From positions 1,984,001 to 2,048,000 of the forward strand of contig OW051473.1 of the NCBI GenBank assembly GCA_932521025.1: a stretch of 64,000 bases of DNA, written 5' to 3'. Shown here piece by piece: positions 44,972-54,778 of this stretch (position 1 is its first letter; the number at the start of each line of letters is the position of its first letter). This DNA comes from Oscheius onirici. Taxonomy: Eukaryota; Nematoda; Chromadorea; Rhabditida; Rhabditidae. The notes under the pieces were generated by a model. The model had not been told where the DNA came from. It saw nothing but the letters and a program-made list of their open reading frames with translations, and did not search any database. Position numbers and translations under genes: made by a program.

Positions 44972-47900
44972 ATGAACTTTCGGCTGTTATCTCTACTCTT
45001 TTTGTTAGTGTATGTCGACAGTCTTACTAGCAGTTCGGACAAGCTACTATCTGAACTCCGTCTCCCCAGAGGGATAATTCCCAGTAAGTTTTGTCAATTA
45101 AGTTTACGCAAAACCATTTCAGTCTCCTACAACTTGTCTGTTATTGTATACTTCCCTGGTTACGAAACGAAATTTGACGAGGATAAAAACTTTACTTTTT
45201 CTGGAAATGTATAAACAATCAGGTTCAATACTTTTCTTTAGGTTTCCATCGAACTCACGACTTTCACTGCTCAGAACAATTTCACTCTGAATCAGAATGG
45301 CTTGACAATCCGCAATCCTATGCTGGACGGAAAAAGTGTCCAGTTCATGAAAGACGACGACTCTGAAAAGATTGTATTTAGCACTTCTGAGAATATTCAA
45401 ACTGGAAACCATGTACTTCAGGTAAGTTTTTTTTAGTAACAATCATTTGTTTTATAGCTTGAATTTTCCGGCTCCACGGACCGCAACGATCCTTCTGGCT
45501 TTTTCGTCGATGAGTACAAATTAAAAGATGGAAGTGTTATGTACTCTGCTGCCTCGTTCTTCGAACCTATGGAGGCTAGACGATTCGTTCCTTGTCTGGA
45601 CGAACCTGATTATAAAGCTGTTTGGAATGTAAAAATAACTCATCCCAAAGGATCTAAAGCTTATAGTAATGGAGAGGAGAAATCAACAACAAAGTAAGAT
45701 GAATGAATTTTTTTAGCATATTTACAGAATCGGACTGTGGGAAGTAACTGAATTCACTCCTACTCCAAAAATGTCAAGCTATCTGCTTTCTATCGAGATT
45801 TTTGACTCCGCCCGGAAACTCCGAAAAAGTGTCATTCGCTTTGGGTTCGGCTGTTACTCACTTGGAAATTTATGAAGAATACTTCAACGTGTCCTATCCT
45901 ATGAAGAAACTTGGTAACCCGAAAAAGATCGTGAACATTGAGTCGCGCTTTAAGATATGTTCGTCGTTAACCGCTTTAAATCTCCTGCAGTTGAAAATGT
46001 TGGGCTGTTGCTATTTAATGCAGAAGACATCTATATTGAGGACAATTCTGACTGGAAGGCCAAAATTGAGGTTGTTCGACTGGTAGCCCACGAAATCGTT
46101 CACCAATGGATTGGAAACTTGGTGACTCACCGAGAATGGAATCAAATATGGCTAACTGAAGGATTAGCGACTTATTTGGAGCGAATTGGAACGGAAAAAA
46201 TTGCTCCTGGTGAATACGAAAAGGTTTCGCCTGTGTTAGTATCTCATATTTAAAATTTCAGTATTTCTTAACGGGGAAAAAGAATTTAACTCTTATTGAG
46301 CGGCCCCGAAGAGGCTTTACTCTTTCCCCCAGACTGAAGTATCGTTATGATCTTTCCAACCAATTTTTCTTCGATGTCTCAAAGAAAGGCAGTTCTGTGC
46401 TTCATATGATCGAGTCACTCATTGGCAAAGAGTCTTTTCGCCAAGGTTTGCAGGTGAGTTTTTGTAAAAAAAATTAAAGTGTCTGCCACAAATCAAGCTA
46501 AAATAGTGTTCCAGGCCTACGTGAAGAAATATTCCTATCAAAACGTTGTTGACGTCGACTTTTTTGCCGCTCTAAACGATTATATTCCGGAAAATGTGAA
46601 GGGACCGAACGGAAAGCGACTAAACTTAACAGCTTTTGGCCTACAATGGGCATTGACAGACGAGGTTCCGTTAGTAAATCTAATGGCAAAAAATCTGACT
46701 CACGGCTCATTGACTGCCGCTAAAACCGTTCATTCCTACGGGTAGGTTTTAAAGCAAAAAATTAGATTATAACTTTCAGGGATTGGAACAATAAATTTAT
46801 ACCACTTTGGCTGCAAAGAGGCACGAATCAAACTTTGGAGTTCTACTGGCTTCAATCTGGAGAAAATGTCACACTTCCCTACAATTACAACGAAACTGTC
46901 ATTCTTAACGCTGATGACAAAGCTCACATTCAAGTTGACTATTGCGAGATGCAATGGAAAAAAATATTGGCTCAGATGATGGAACATCCAAAGGTTTGTA
47001 AATTATTCAAAAACTTTATCATCTCTTTTAGGTTTATTCCATCGCCACTCGAATGAACATTTTGACAACAGTGAAGCTTCAAATTTTGAAAGGTCATACG
47101 AATAACGAAAAATTGCTACAACTGATGCGGTACCTTCCAAAGGAAACAGAGTGGACGGTTATGGGACAGTTTGTGGAGCTCATTGATGCGTTGCTAAAGA
47201 AATTCGGATTTTTTGAAGGGCCGGCAACAGTAAGAACATAATGATTTCAAATCTTGGATTTAGGAAATGAACACGGTTCTGTTTTCAAAGTACAAACAGC
47301 TCGAATTTTCTGATATTGTTGAGAATATTACTAGTTTTGAATCGTACAGCGCATCGATTGGCAAGGTTCTTGGATATCTACAATATTGCAAGACCAGTTG
47401 GAATCATTGCACCGACCAGTTTTATCAAGTTTTCGTCAAACATTTCGATAGCAAGTGCAAAACTGAGGATGATTTGAAAAAGTGCAGCACACTTCCCATT
47501 TTGGGAAGACGACAAGTTTTATGCGCCGGTGTTCAAAAAGGAGGAAAAGATGCTTACGAAAAGGTGAGAAAGATTGCAAAGACTGAACCTGTTTTAGGTT
47601 GAAAATTTGGCGGAAAAATCAAATAGCACGGAGCTGGTGTATGCTCTCACATGTACACCCCACAAAGATTCTCTCTGGAAAGTGCTCGACAACTTGATCG
47701 TGACGCCAGATGGGGAGAGATTCACAAACCGGTCTCTCAGTCCAAATGAAGAGCACAATGTTCGTGTTGCAACCGAATTGGCACTCAATCAGCATGCTAA
47801 CAATATTTCTTCCAACGATATTGCCGGCTACATTGTAAGCAATACAAATGCATACTTGATGGGAGAAAGAAAGTCCATCCCTCCGGAGACTCTCAAGCCA

Positions 47901-48163
47901 CTAATCTACCTCGTTCGCAAAGATTCGGACATGCAAAAGGTTAGTTAGCCATAAAATTGAAAGTAATTGAGGGGTTTCAGCTGAGAGATCTACTTCGAAC
48001 AGACTTGGCGGACAACGAAACGACTCTTGAAGGCTACAGACAGTTTAAATTTGCTCTTTCTTTTGCGATTTCTCAAAACGATCATTCGAACAAGTTCATG
48101 GAAGACGCAGAAGTGAAAAAAATTAAAAAAGTAGTGACTAACATGTCTAATGGAATGCTTTGA
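44972..48163 (+). CDS. M1-family (gluzincin) aminopeptidase homologue with altered active site
   Basis: A signal peptide ([17 protein letters not shown]) is followed by the N-terminal beta domain ([34 protein letters not shown]). The peptidase core contains HEIVHQW (codons from 46089) and [11 protein letters not shown], giving the zinc ligands and the general-base Glu. Next comes a long helical C-terminal domain, to TGA at 48163; total about 890 aa. Oddities: the exopeptidase motif GAMEN reads PAVEN (45984-45998), and the SYxKGA region that carries the transition-state Tyr reads VSKKGSSVL (about 46375-46405), without the Tyr. At about 45795-45806 the frame changes between SSYLLSIEI and [11 protein letters not shown] with about 15 residues missing and no intron possible. 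So it may be a non-peptidase homologue, a pseudogene, or a true gene with a local assembly deletion. AATAAA overlaps the region just after the stop. Confidence 0.75.
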
Positions 48164-48848
48164 AATAAACGGTTATATTCTGAGTCTGATATTTTCTAGC
48201 AGGAATGTTATTGTGGGCAGCTACCATTTTTGGGAGCTGAAACACCAACAAAAGAGGATTACTTTTGGATTACCCTTTGACTTTAACTTTTTCTTTTCTT
48301 CAATTCAACCTGTAAAAAAACAAAAAATAAAGTTAACTGGACTTACAACTGTTATTAGACATTGTTCACCTAAACTCGTAGAGTTTCCACTTTTCATAGC
48401 TTGTCCGGTATGAGATGTCATTCTGTATGAATCGAGTGGTTTTCAAAGAGAGTTAGGAAAGAAAACTGCAAAAATGCTAGCAGAATCCAAAAGTGTAAGC
48501 GTAGCGGAATGGGACGCACCCTTCTTGTGTAAAAGGATGTCGTGTACTTCAAAATTAATGTGCATTGCGTAATTACTAAGTTTATTAAACCGGTTATCGA
48601 CAATACTGTATAGATTTCAATAAGACATATTTATTCCCACGTTTTTCATTGTTTAAAACAATCATGATATATGATAAACGATATACAGAGAAAGAAAACC
48701 GAATTTAAAACGGGCAAGATGCGAAAGAAAAGGTTCGAATGCTGAGCATAATGACGTCAGAAGCGAGAGTTGGTTTTAAACGGCGGATCCCATTTGAAGA
48801 AATCCTTCAATGCACAGTATGTAACAAATTTTTGGCAGTCGTTCGTTA
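48164..48848. other. Convergent intergenic region
   Basis: 3' flanks of the peptidase homologue (+) and the LRAT-like gene (-). No gene seen. Confidence 0.4.
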
Positions 48849-49560
48849 TCAGCTTATAAGGTTTCTGAACTTTTTGAGTAAACAGTGGGAATGAAAGTGC
48901 TGAACTATAAGTTCCGGGTACTGGTCGGGATTCTCAGCCACATGTTCGGCAGTTGCCGCGATTTCTTCGTTGCTTCGTATGCGAACAATAAATTTCTGAA
49001 CGTATATTAAACTGGTAATCCATTCTATTAAAGTGGAAACGTCATTCTGCCCGTCCGAGTGTGACCTCAAAGTGAAAAACGGACCCGAACGCGGGTCATC
49101 CGGGTCAAGCGCGCCGGCAATGCGGCATGAATGCAAGTATGTAAAGTTTTCGGAGAGACTTGCGAGACGGTTGACGCTGCCCATGCACTTAGCCCAGGCC
49201 ATGCATTCCTGTTGTCCTATTTGTTAATTTTAATCCAAACTCACCATTACCCAAAGTTCCTTGTCTGGACCACCGGCAAAATTTTGGACAAGGTCTCCAC
49301 TTTGAATGATGCTTAAGCGTTTTGACATCTGGCCTCCTCCTGAGCGATGGATCACCTTTATATAACAGACACAAATTACTTTTTTCAAAAATGGAGAACC
49401 TGGCCATTCCCTATGTAAATGCCTGCATGATACACTCCCCATGGGATCTTCCACCGACAGAGGACTATATCTCCTCTGAAACTTTTTTCTCACAAGCATT
49501 TCTAAACTTTACCTTTCTAGCCATTCATCATAATTTCGAAACCATAGTGCGTCAAGCTTT
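48849..49560 (-). CDS. LRAT/NlpC-P60-fold protein, cassette copy 1
   Basis: Minus-strand exons: about 49560-49513, about 49479-49410, about 49363-49245, and 48995-48849. The core reads RGDIVLCRWKIPWGVYHAG then IYIGNGQVIHRSGGG, matching the GD...H-(W/A)-x-(I/V)-Y-(V/I)-G-x-G-x-V-(I/V)-H pattern of the LRAT/HRASLS and related permuted NlpC/P60 enzymes (acyltransferase or thiol hydrolase folds); the His of YHAG is the expected catalytic base. Then come SGDLVQNFAGG and KFIVRIRSNEEIAA, both shared with the paralogue at 50870-51194. The canonical NCEHF nucleophile motif is not found; the C-terminus has HFHSHC instead. The 249-bp third intron is itself open (encoding ENFTYLHSC), so an unspliced form is possible. 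No ATG was found for the first exon, so the 5' end is unresolved. Confidence 0.5.
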
Positions 49561-49634
49561 CGGTAGGTAAATCTTCTGTCTCGTCTCAAAGTATAGTTCG
49601 GACTGAGTCAAGTTTAAAAGTGCCTTTTAGAAAC

Positions 49635-50020
49635 CTACAATACGCTTCTTATCCTTTTCAAAGAAGGTTCTTCGAACATTTCGTGAATTCTGTTGACGAA
49701 ATCGGCTGTTCCGCTCTCTGTCGCATGCTTGCTGATTAACGCTGTTCGTCGAAGTGCTGCCTTGTAAGACTTTCCTAAATGAGGCCAGGGATCCTCGATG
49801 AAAAGATAAACTGTGTTGTACACAGTGCCCTAAGTTGGCGTTAAGTGACTGCTAGGCAGAAACTTACAGAGAGGACTAAAACAGCATATTGCTGCCCTGT
49901 TGAGCTGAAACGAATGTCATAGTCCGACGTTTTGTGAGAGTGGGATTCAATCTTTCTTCTACCCAGATAATTTAGCTGATGCTCAATAAACAGTCTCGGT
50001 ACAACAGACGTCGTTGACAT
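49635..50020 (-). CDS. Unknown ~115-aa family, cassette copy 1
   Basis: Two minus-strand exons (50020 to about 49868; about 49830 to 49635) joined by a 38-bp intron. The protein starts MSTTSVVPRLFIEHQ and continues DYDIRFSSTGQQYAVLVLS, then GTVYNTVYLFIEDPWPHLG, ending FEEPSLKRIRSVL. It aligns over its whole length with the gene at 51514-51922, including the intron position. No signal peptide, TM segment or known domain recognised. The TGQxYA...G..Y..xLFxE stretch suggests a small alpha/beta or cystatin-like fold, but that is speculation. Lies about 75 bp upstream of the LRAT-like gene on the same strand, which allows a two-gene transcript or even one joined gene. Confidence 0.5.
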
Positions 50021-50315
50021 CGAATCTATAAACGGAGAGTTATCGGCAAACAATAAAAAATTCTATAAGCAAATTCGTTTGTTGCCTAAGAAGGAGAGTT
50101 GTGTGAATAAAGAATGGCGTGACGGTGAGAAAGGCTTATAGTCGTTGATAAACAAGAGCTTGTTTAGTTGGTTTTGAAATATAGCACACTCAACTTTGTT
50201 ATCACGATCAGCTGCTCAGCTCATAAGCAGTAAAGCTATTGATCTTGAAACAACACGGTAACAAACACACGCAAGAATTGGGTGTGTTATAAAATAAAGT
50301 GCCCTCCCGTTATTC
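50021..50315. other. Spacer between the two cassettes
   Basis: No gene; leads into the SINE copy. Confidence 0.4.
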
Positions 50316-50523
50316 AAGCCTTTGGCGAGCGGGTGCATCTGAGGGGCCAGATAGCAAGCTGCTTTGAACGTTCCACAGTGAACGCTTTTACTTCGTAGCA
50401 AGCTACTACCAATTTACCGACCTTCGGGAAGGGTAGAAGCCGTGGTTGGGCTGAGGCGGGGATCGAACTTGTGACCCTTCGATTGACGCTAGCGCCCCCT
50501 GCCACTGCGCCAATCCGCCCCTA
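50316..50523 (-). repeat. tRNA-derived SINE-like repeat, copy 2
   Basis: Read on the minus strand it begins GGGGCGGATTGGCGCAGTGG (an A-box-like head) and about 35 bases later has CACAAGTTCGATCCCCGCC (a B-box-like GTTCGATCC), as expected of an internal pol III promoter. The body with GGTCGGTAAATTGGTAGTAG follows; the whole aligns with 26386-26600. Better preserved than copy 1. It lies between the duplicated cassettes. Confidence 0.78.
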
Positions 50524-50869
50524 ATGTAAATTAAAATATCTTGATATTAGGCACGCAGAAAAAGTATAGTTGAGGCCGTTTGTGTAAGCTACAAGTTTTC
50601 TTATAAGAAGATAAGTAATGAGCGTATGAACTCCAAAAGTAAATAATCATCAGAATTATTCACCAAAATAACTGTTTATTTATATACTTTTATGTAATAA
50701 TAAGAAATAGGTGCAATACAAAGTAAACGAAAAGATCTTGGTGCCTGCTTATTGGGAAGACAAAGCGTAGCTGACACCTGTTGAGCAGATACTGATAAAA
50801 CTTTGCCAAGAGCTGTAAGCAGAATTGTAGCGTTCCTGAGACTTTTCTTTTAATTGAGAGCATCACTTG
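50524..50869. other. Intergenic
   Basis: Nothing recognised. Confidence 0.4.
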
Positions 50870-51194
50870 TCATACATTTCTTTTGGTGTCGTCAAACGCC
50901 TTCACAGCCTCGTTAGCGATGCACTCTTTGCTTCTTATGTTCACTATGAAATTCTGGAAACATTGTTGTACTTTCTATTAAAAAGTGTGTTTAACCAGTG
51001 TGTAAATCTGACATGTGGCTTCTCCGCCGGCAAAATTGTACAGAAGATCTCCTTCGTGAACTTTTCCGTCCGCGAAGCTGATGATCTTAAATCCAAGTGT
51101 TATCATTCAAAGTTCAAACCTTTTTGTCGCCAACATAGACTCCTCCGCGGATGAAAATGTCGTCTTCTTGTCTGAGCAGTATTTCGCCTCTAAA
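50870..51194 (-). CDS. LRAT-like paralogue, cassette copy 2, likely inactive
   Basis: Minus-strand exons: 51194-51126 (FRGEILLRQEDDIFIRGGVY and VGDKK), about 51090-50998 (IISFADGKVHEGDLLYNFAGG and on) and about 50955-50870 (NFIVNIRSKECIANEAVKAF, stop TGA). It aligns with 48849-49560: RGEILL for RGDIVL, RGGVYVGD for HAGIYIGN, EGDLLYNFAGG for SGDLVQNFAGG, NFIVNIRS for KFIVRIRS. The expected catalytic His of the LRAT pattern is Arg here, and no NCEHF motif is present. No first exon with an ATG could be found, although the frame upstream (to about 51300) is open. It may be a pseudoenzyme or a decayed copy. Confidence 0.45.
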
Positions 51195-51513
51195 CTATCT
51201 GTTTTTTTAAGTTGAAGCGTCTCTGTGTCTGCCTGTGAAGCCTCGACGAGGGCAAAATGAAAAACGTTGGCGCCGAGTACCGCGCGCTGGCGCTGCTCCA
51301 AGAAGGCTGAAGTGTTTTGAGAAAGTAAAACGCTCGATGCTGGCTGCGCCGATTAGAACAGTCCAAGCTGGCCTGTTGCCCTTAGGTGGCTATGCAACTA
51401 ACCGGCTGAAATATCTCTCTGGGTAAAGAAGACTACTTTCAGCTGCTTTAACGGGAAAGCAGATGGGACAGATTTTGCTGAAAAATGATGTTGTGTTGTT
51501 TGAGTTTCAAAGC
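51195..51513. other. Spacer inside cassette copy 2
   Basis: Might hold the missing first exon of the gene at 50870-51194. A minus-strand open frame (51107-51301) runs through, but no clear splice-compatible start was found. Confidence 0.3.
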
Positions 51514-51922
51514 TCACAGAGTGTTGTAAATCTTGGAAATCGTTGGTTGCTCGAACAAATCCTTGATTGTGTCCATATACTGTTCAGCTCTCTTCATCGT
51601 CAGTTCCTCCTTGGTTTTGAGAACCTCGAAAACTGCTGGCTGCATCTTGACGGTGGTGCTGTTGTTTGTTTCGAGACCGATGTCTACAGCGGTCATGATC
51701 CCATAAGGGAGTTCATTTTCCACGAAAAGTCGAATCTTGTACCAGACTCCCTGAATACAGCTGATGGTGGCAAATTTAGCAAAGACTCACCTTTGTGATA
51801 ACCAAGGCATATCTCTGTCCAGTTGTGCCTGTATAATATTTGATGTCTTTAACGAATCCATGATATTTGGTTTGTAGGTACTGGTCGACTCTCTCTTTAA
51901 AAGTATCCGCAACGTAAAACAT
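51514..51922 (-). CDS. Unknown ~122-aa family, cassette copy 2
   Basis: Two minus-strand exons, 51922-51791 and 51750-51514, give 122 aa starting MFYVADTFKERVDQY. Shared with the gene at 49635-50020: TGTTGQRYALVITK then GVWYKIRLFVENELPYG, an intron at the same place, and the C-terminus FEQPTISKIYNTL (FEEPSLKRIRSVL in the other copy). Both exons are in frame and the ATG is unambiguous. No signal peptide, TM segment or recognised domain. Mixed charged composition with a long C-terminal helix (MKRAEQYMDTIKDLF). Function unknown; its constant pairing with an LRAT-like gene suggests a related role. Confidence 0.6.
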
Positions 51923-52388
51923 TGCTGATGAAAGCGTTTTTTAGGAAAAAATAAACTGGTGAGGAAAGATAAGGCACACCCTGTTTAAACAATGACTGTT
52001 CCTTTTTGCAAAAGTGCAAACAAGTTGTTTCAGAATTCAATCCTCAGGGGAACAGCGTTTTCAGCGAGTAGTAAGAGAAGGTCGGCTTTGAGAACAAAAA
52101 CATCGTGTTAATTAGTTTATGCTCTGTTTTCCGAGGTATATCGATCTTTCAGACCGAGCTACACCTGTTCACTTTGGCACAGCTTCACCCAGAAAGAAGG
52201 CCAATATTTAAGCCTAGTTATACATCGGCCAAAAACCCCCAGGGTGCTGAACACCGAAGACCTGCCCCTTCAGAAACCGAAAAAAACTCTCTAAGCTTTT
52301 GCTACTATGACCTGTTACGACAGCTTGCTTAGAAGCTGCAGTCCAACTTTTCGTATCTTTATTAAGTTCAAGCACAGCTTTGAACAAA
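51923..52388. other. Intergenic
   Basis: Upstream region of cassette copy 2 and 3' flank of the next minus-strand gene. No gene seen. Confidence 0.4.
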
Positions 52389-52933
52389 TTAGTTCTTCGT
52401 ACACATATCATCGATCGAATCGAAAAAGAGTTCCTTGTGTGTGGAGTACAGCGATACATGACCGGATCTTGTAGGACGCTCTTCTTCACTGTCTAAACGG
52501 AGCATAACATCGCTGTGATCAACGGTCGAATTGTCCGGCTTCTGGAAGTTTATGATATGAATTATTGAAAGAGACAAAACCAACCGGAACAGGGCTACGT
52601 TGAGCCGCCGTTTCAGGAAGATAAACAGCTCCGGAGGAAAGTGCATCGACCAAAAGTTTCGACTCTTCTGGCGTGACTCTCGGAGGCTTCTCGGAAGGCA
52701 GAACAATAGGCTAAATAACATTGTTATTAAGTTGCTACTGAAAATATTACCTCTAGAACTTCTTCCTGCTGTGGAATGGTTTGTCTCGAGAATGCTCGCT
52801 TCAGCTTATCCACTAGCTTTTTGGGTCCTTCCATTGGGAGAAAGTCCAGCACACTTTTTATAAGTTCTAAATACTGATAATGAGAAAGGGAATGTATAGA
52901 GCAGGAAATGTTATGTAGAAGAACGCAAGACAA
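52389..52933 (-). CDS. Unknown small protein, possibly secreted
   Basis: Three minus-strand exons: about 52933-52752, 52711 to about 52588, and about 52543-52389. The first contains a hydrophobic LLVLSCVLLHNISC stretch that could be a signal peptide, then SVLDFLPMEGPKKLVDKLKR. The second reads PIVLPSEKPPRVTPEESKLL, and the third KPDNSTVDHSDVMLRLDSEE to CTKN, TAA. No ATG precedes the hydrophobic part in frame; the first usable ATG is MEGPKKLVDK, so either an upstream exon is missing or the product starts there. No family recognised. Same strand as the duplicated cassettes downstream. Confidence 0.4.
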
Positions 52934-54778
52934 GACAAGAAGTCTACGAATAAAAGCTGTGCGATCAACGGAAGTGTGATAACTGTCTGCGGACGTAGAC
53001 GTGATAACTGTCTGCGGACGAGGATGAAAGGCGGATGAGAATGAATGAGAACTGATTGTGCAATTGTTTTTTATGACATTGACGCGACATGGTGGTCTCT
53101 TTGCGTCAATGCAATATCCTCTTCAGTGATTAGACTGAAATAGTTTAATGAGGTCTTTGGGCTGCATTTTTTGGAAGTTTGATGTCGAGTCAAAGTAGGC
53201 GGAATAGAACATGTTCAAAGAATGTTAATCTAAAAATATGCTCCTTGTATTGACATGCCTTTTGCCGATGTCACTAGCTATTGTTCGAAAACAGCAATTC
53301 CCAAAAGGGAATTGCCCTAACTCCTAACTTGATCATTCACACAAACTTTAGTTCGTACGATGACCAATTTTGTAGGTTCAAAAGCGGTATATTCTTTTGC
53401 GTGAAAATAGATGAGAAATCTATGCAAAGGAAAAAATATAAGCCAAATTTGTTTTTTTCGAAAAGCTGCACAAGTTAGCACTAGGCATTGGAACACTTCA
53501 AAAACGGCTTGAGGACAATAATGAAGTTGCGTCTGTTGCTAGGTTGGACGCTTCAAGCTATTAAATTCGCGCTTCATCGATAGTGCACGAACTAAGCTGT
53601 TAAATATTTGCCGAACCATTTGACTGGAAAAGTCAAAACTTATTATATTGGAACAATTTCTCATTTTTGAGAGATGCGTCAAACTTTCACGCTTAACAGA
53701 GCTTGTTAAGTGCTTAGTTTGGGGCGAAAACTGGTAAGACTGGCACCATTAGGGTGTGGCTTACGACAATCTTCTCAAATTGGTACTTGTCGTTGAGAAC
53801 TTTGATAATAAGTGCGGGACAAAAAGCGAAACATCCTATGAAAACATGCAATGATACTGAAACAAAAGATTAGACTAAGCTTAATATGTCGGACAATAAC
53901 AGGGTAGTCACAGATCAGCACAAGTTCTGGCCATCTAGAGATACAGGTAAAAACGAGTGGTTTACGTAGAAAGTCGCAAAAAGTGCTGTCAAAGATCATG
54001 TAAAAGAATATGTGCAGTCTATTAGGGAACTATCTTTAGGCGTGACGTTAAAAACATAATCTATTTCCAGTTGTTGCCTATCTATCCCCAGGCCGTTGGC
54101 AAGTATGGGTACGGTAGATTAGATAGATAAAAGGTCTGAAAGATAACACGTCAAAGACAGTACAGAACATTTTCTAGACTGGCGAAGATTCAGACGAATA
54201 CACTGAAATGAGTCTGCAGAAGTTTTTTTAATCTCCTCCTTTTAATAATTTGCTCTATTCATACAACTTTTTCTCTCATAGGATCCATTTTGGAACTAGT
54301 CAGAGTTCTTTTCTGTCGAGGTTGATTATACATAAATGAACTTTAGGTTCACCCAAAAAGAGCACTAAAGAAAAGACATGATAAAAAAACGGTTATCGCA
54401 ACATACACATTTTTAGTTAAACTCTGATTACAGTTACAAAAAGGATATAAACTTAATATTTTAACAGCAAAAGATTTCGGGAACAAAGTCGATGCACAAC
54501 AAAACTTACAAACAGGAACTATCATAAGTGGCCATATTTTGTTGAATCGAATTAGGTATATATTTTAGTTTGTGACTTTAGGCTACTTTAGGTTTCAGCG
54601 AAATAACGATAATCCCGAACCAGCATGTTTCGTTCGTTCTAATCCTTGCGACATTTCGCTTTTTCTCGGTACTCCGGCTCGTCTTTACGACATTCATAAG
54701 CGCTAATAAGGTCAGGTAACATGACTCCGCCCTGTTTCTTCTTCAGTTTTCTTTTACTTCTCAACGTGACACCAGTCA
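52934..54778. other. 1.8-kb intergenic region
   Basis: No supportable gene. Contains the tandem duplication at 52976-53020. The region directly before 54779 has a CTTCTTCAG acceptor-like site (54737-54745). Confidence 0.4.
52976..53020. repeat. Tandem 20-bp duplication, period 25
   Basis: GTGATAACTGTCTGCGGACG occurs at 52976-52995 and 53001-53020, identical. Confidence 0.9.

Noticed and set aside
48996-49244. Open frame inside the last intron of the LRAT-like gene as a coding exon (ENFTYLHSC taken for an NCEHF-like motif)
   Set aside because: The paralogue at 50870-51194 splices directly from the NFAGG exon to the FIVNIRS exon, and the donor and acceptor here are good, so the intron reading is preferred.
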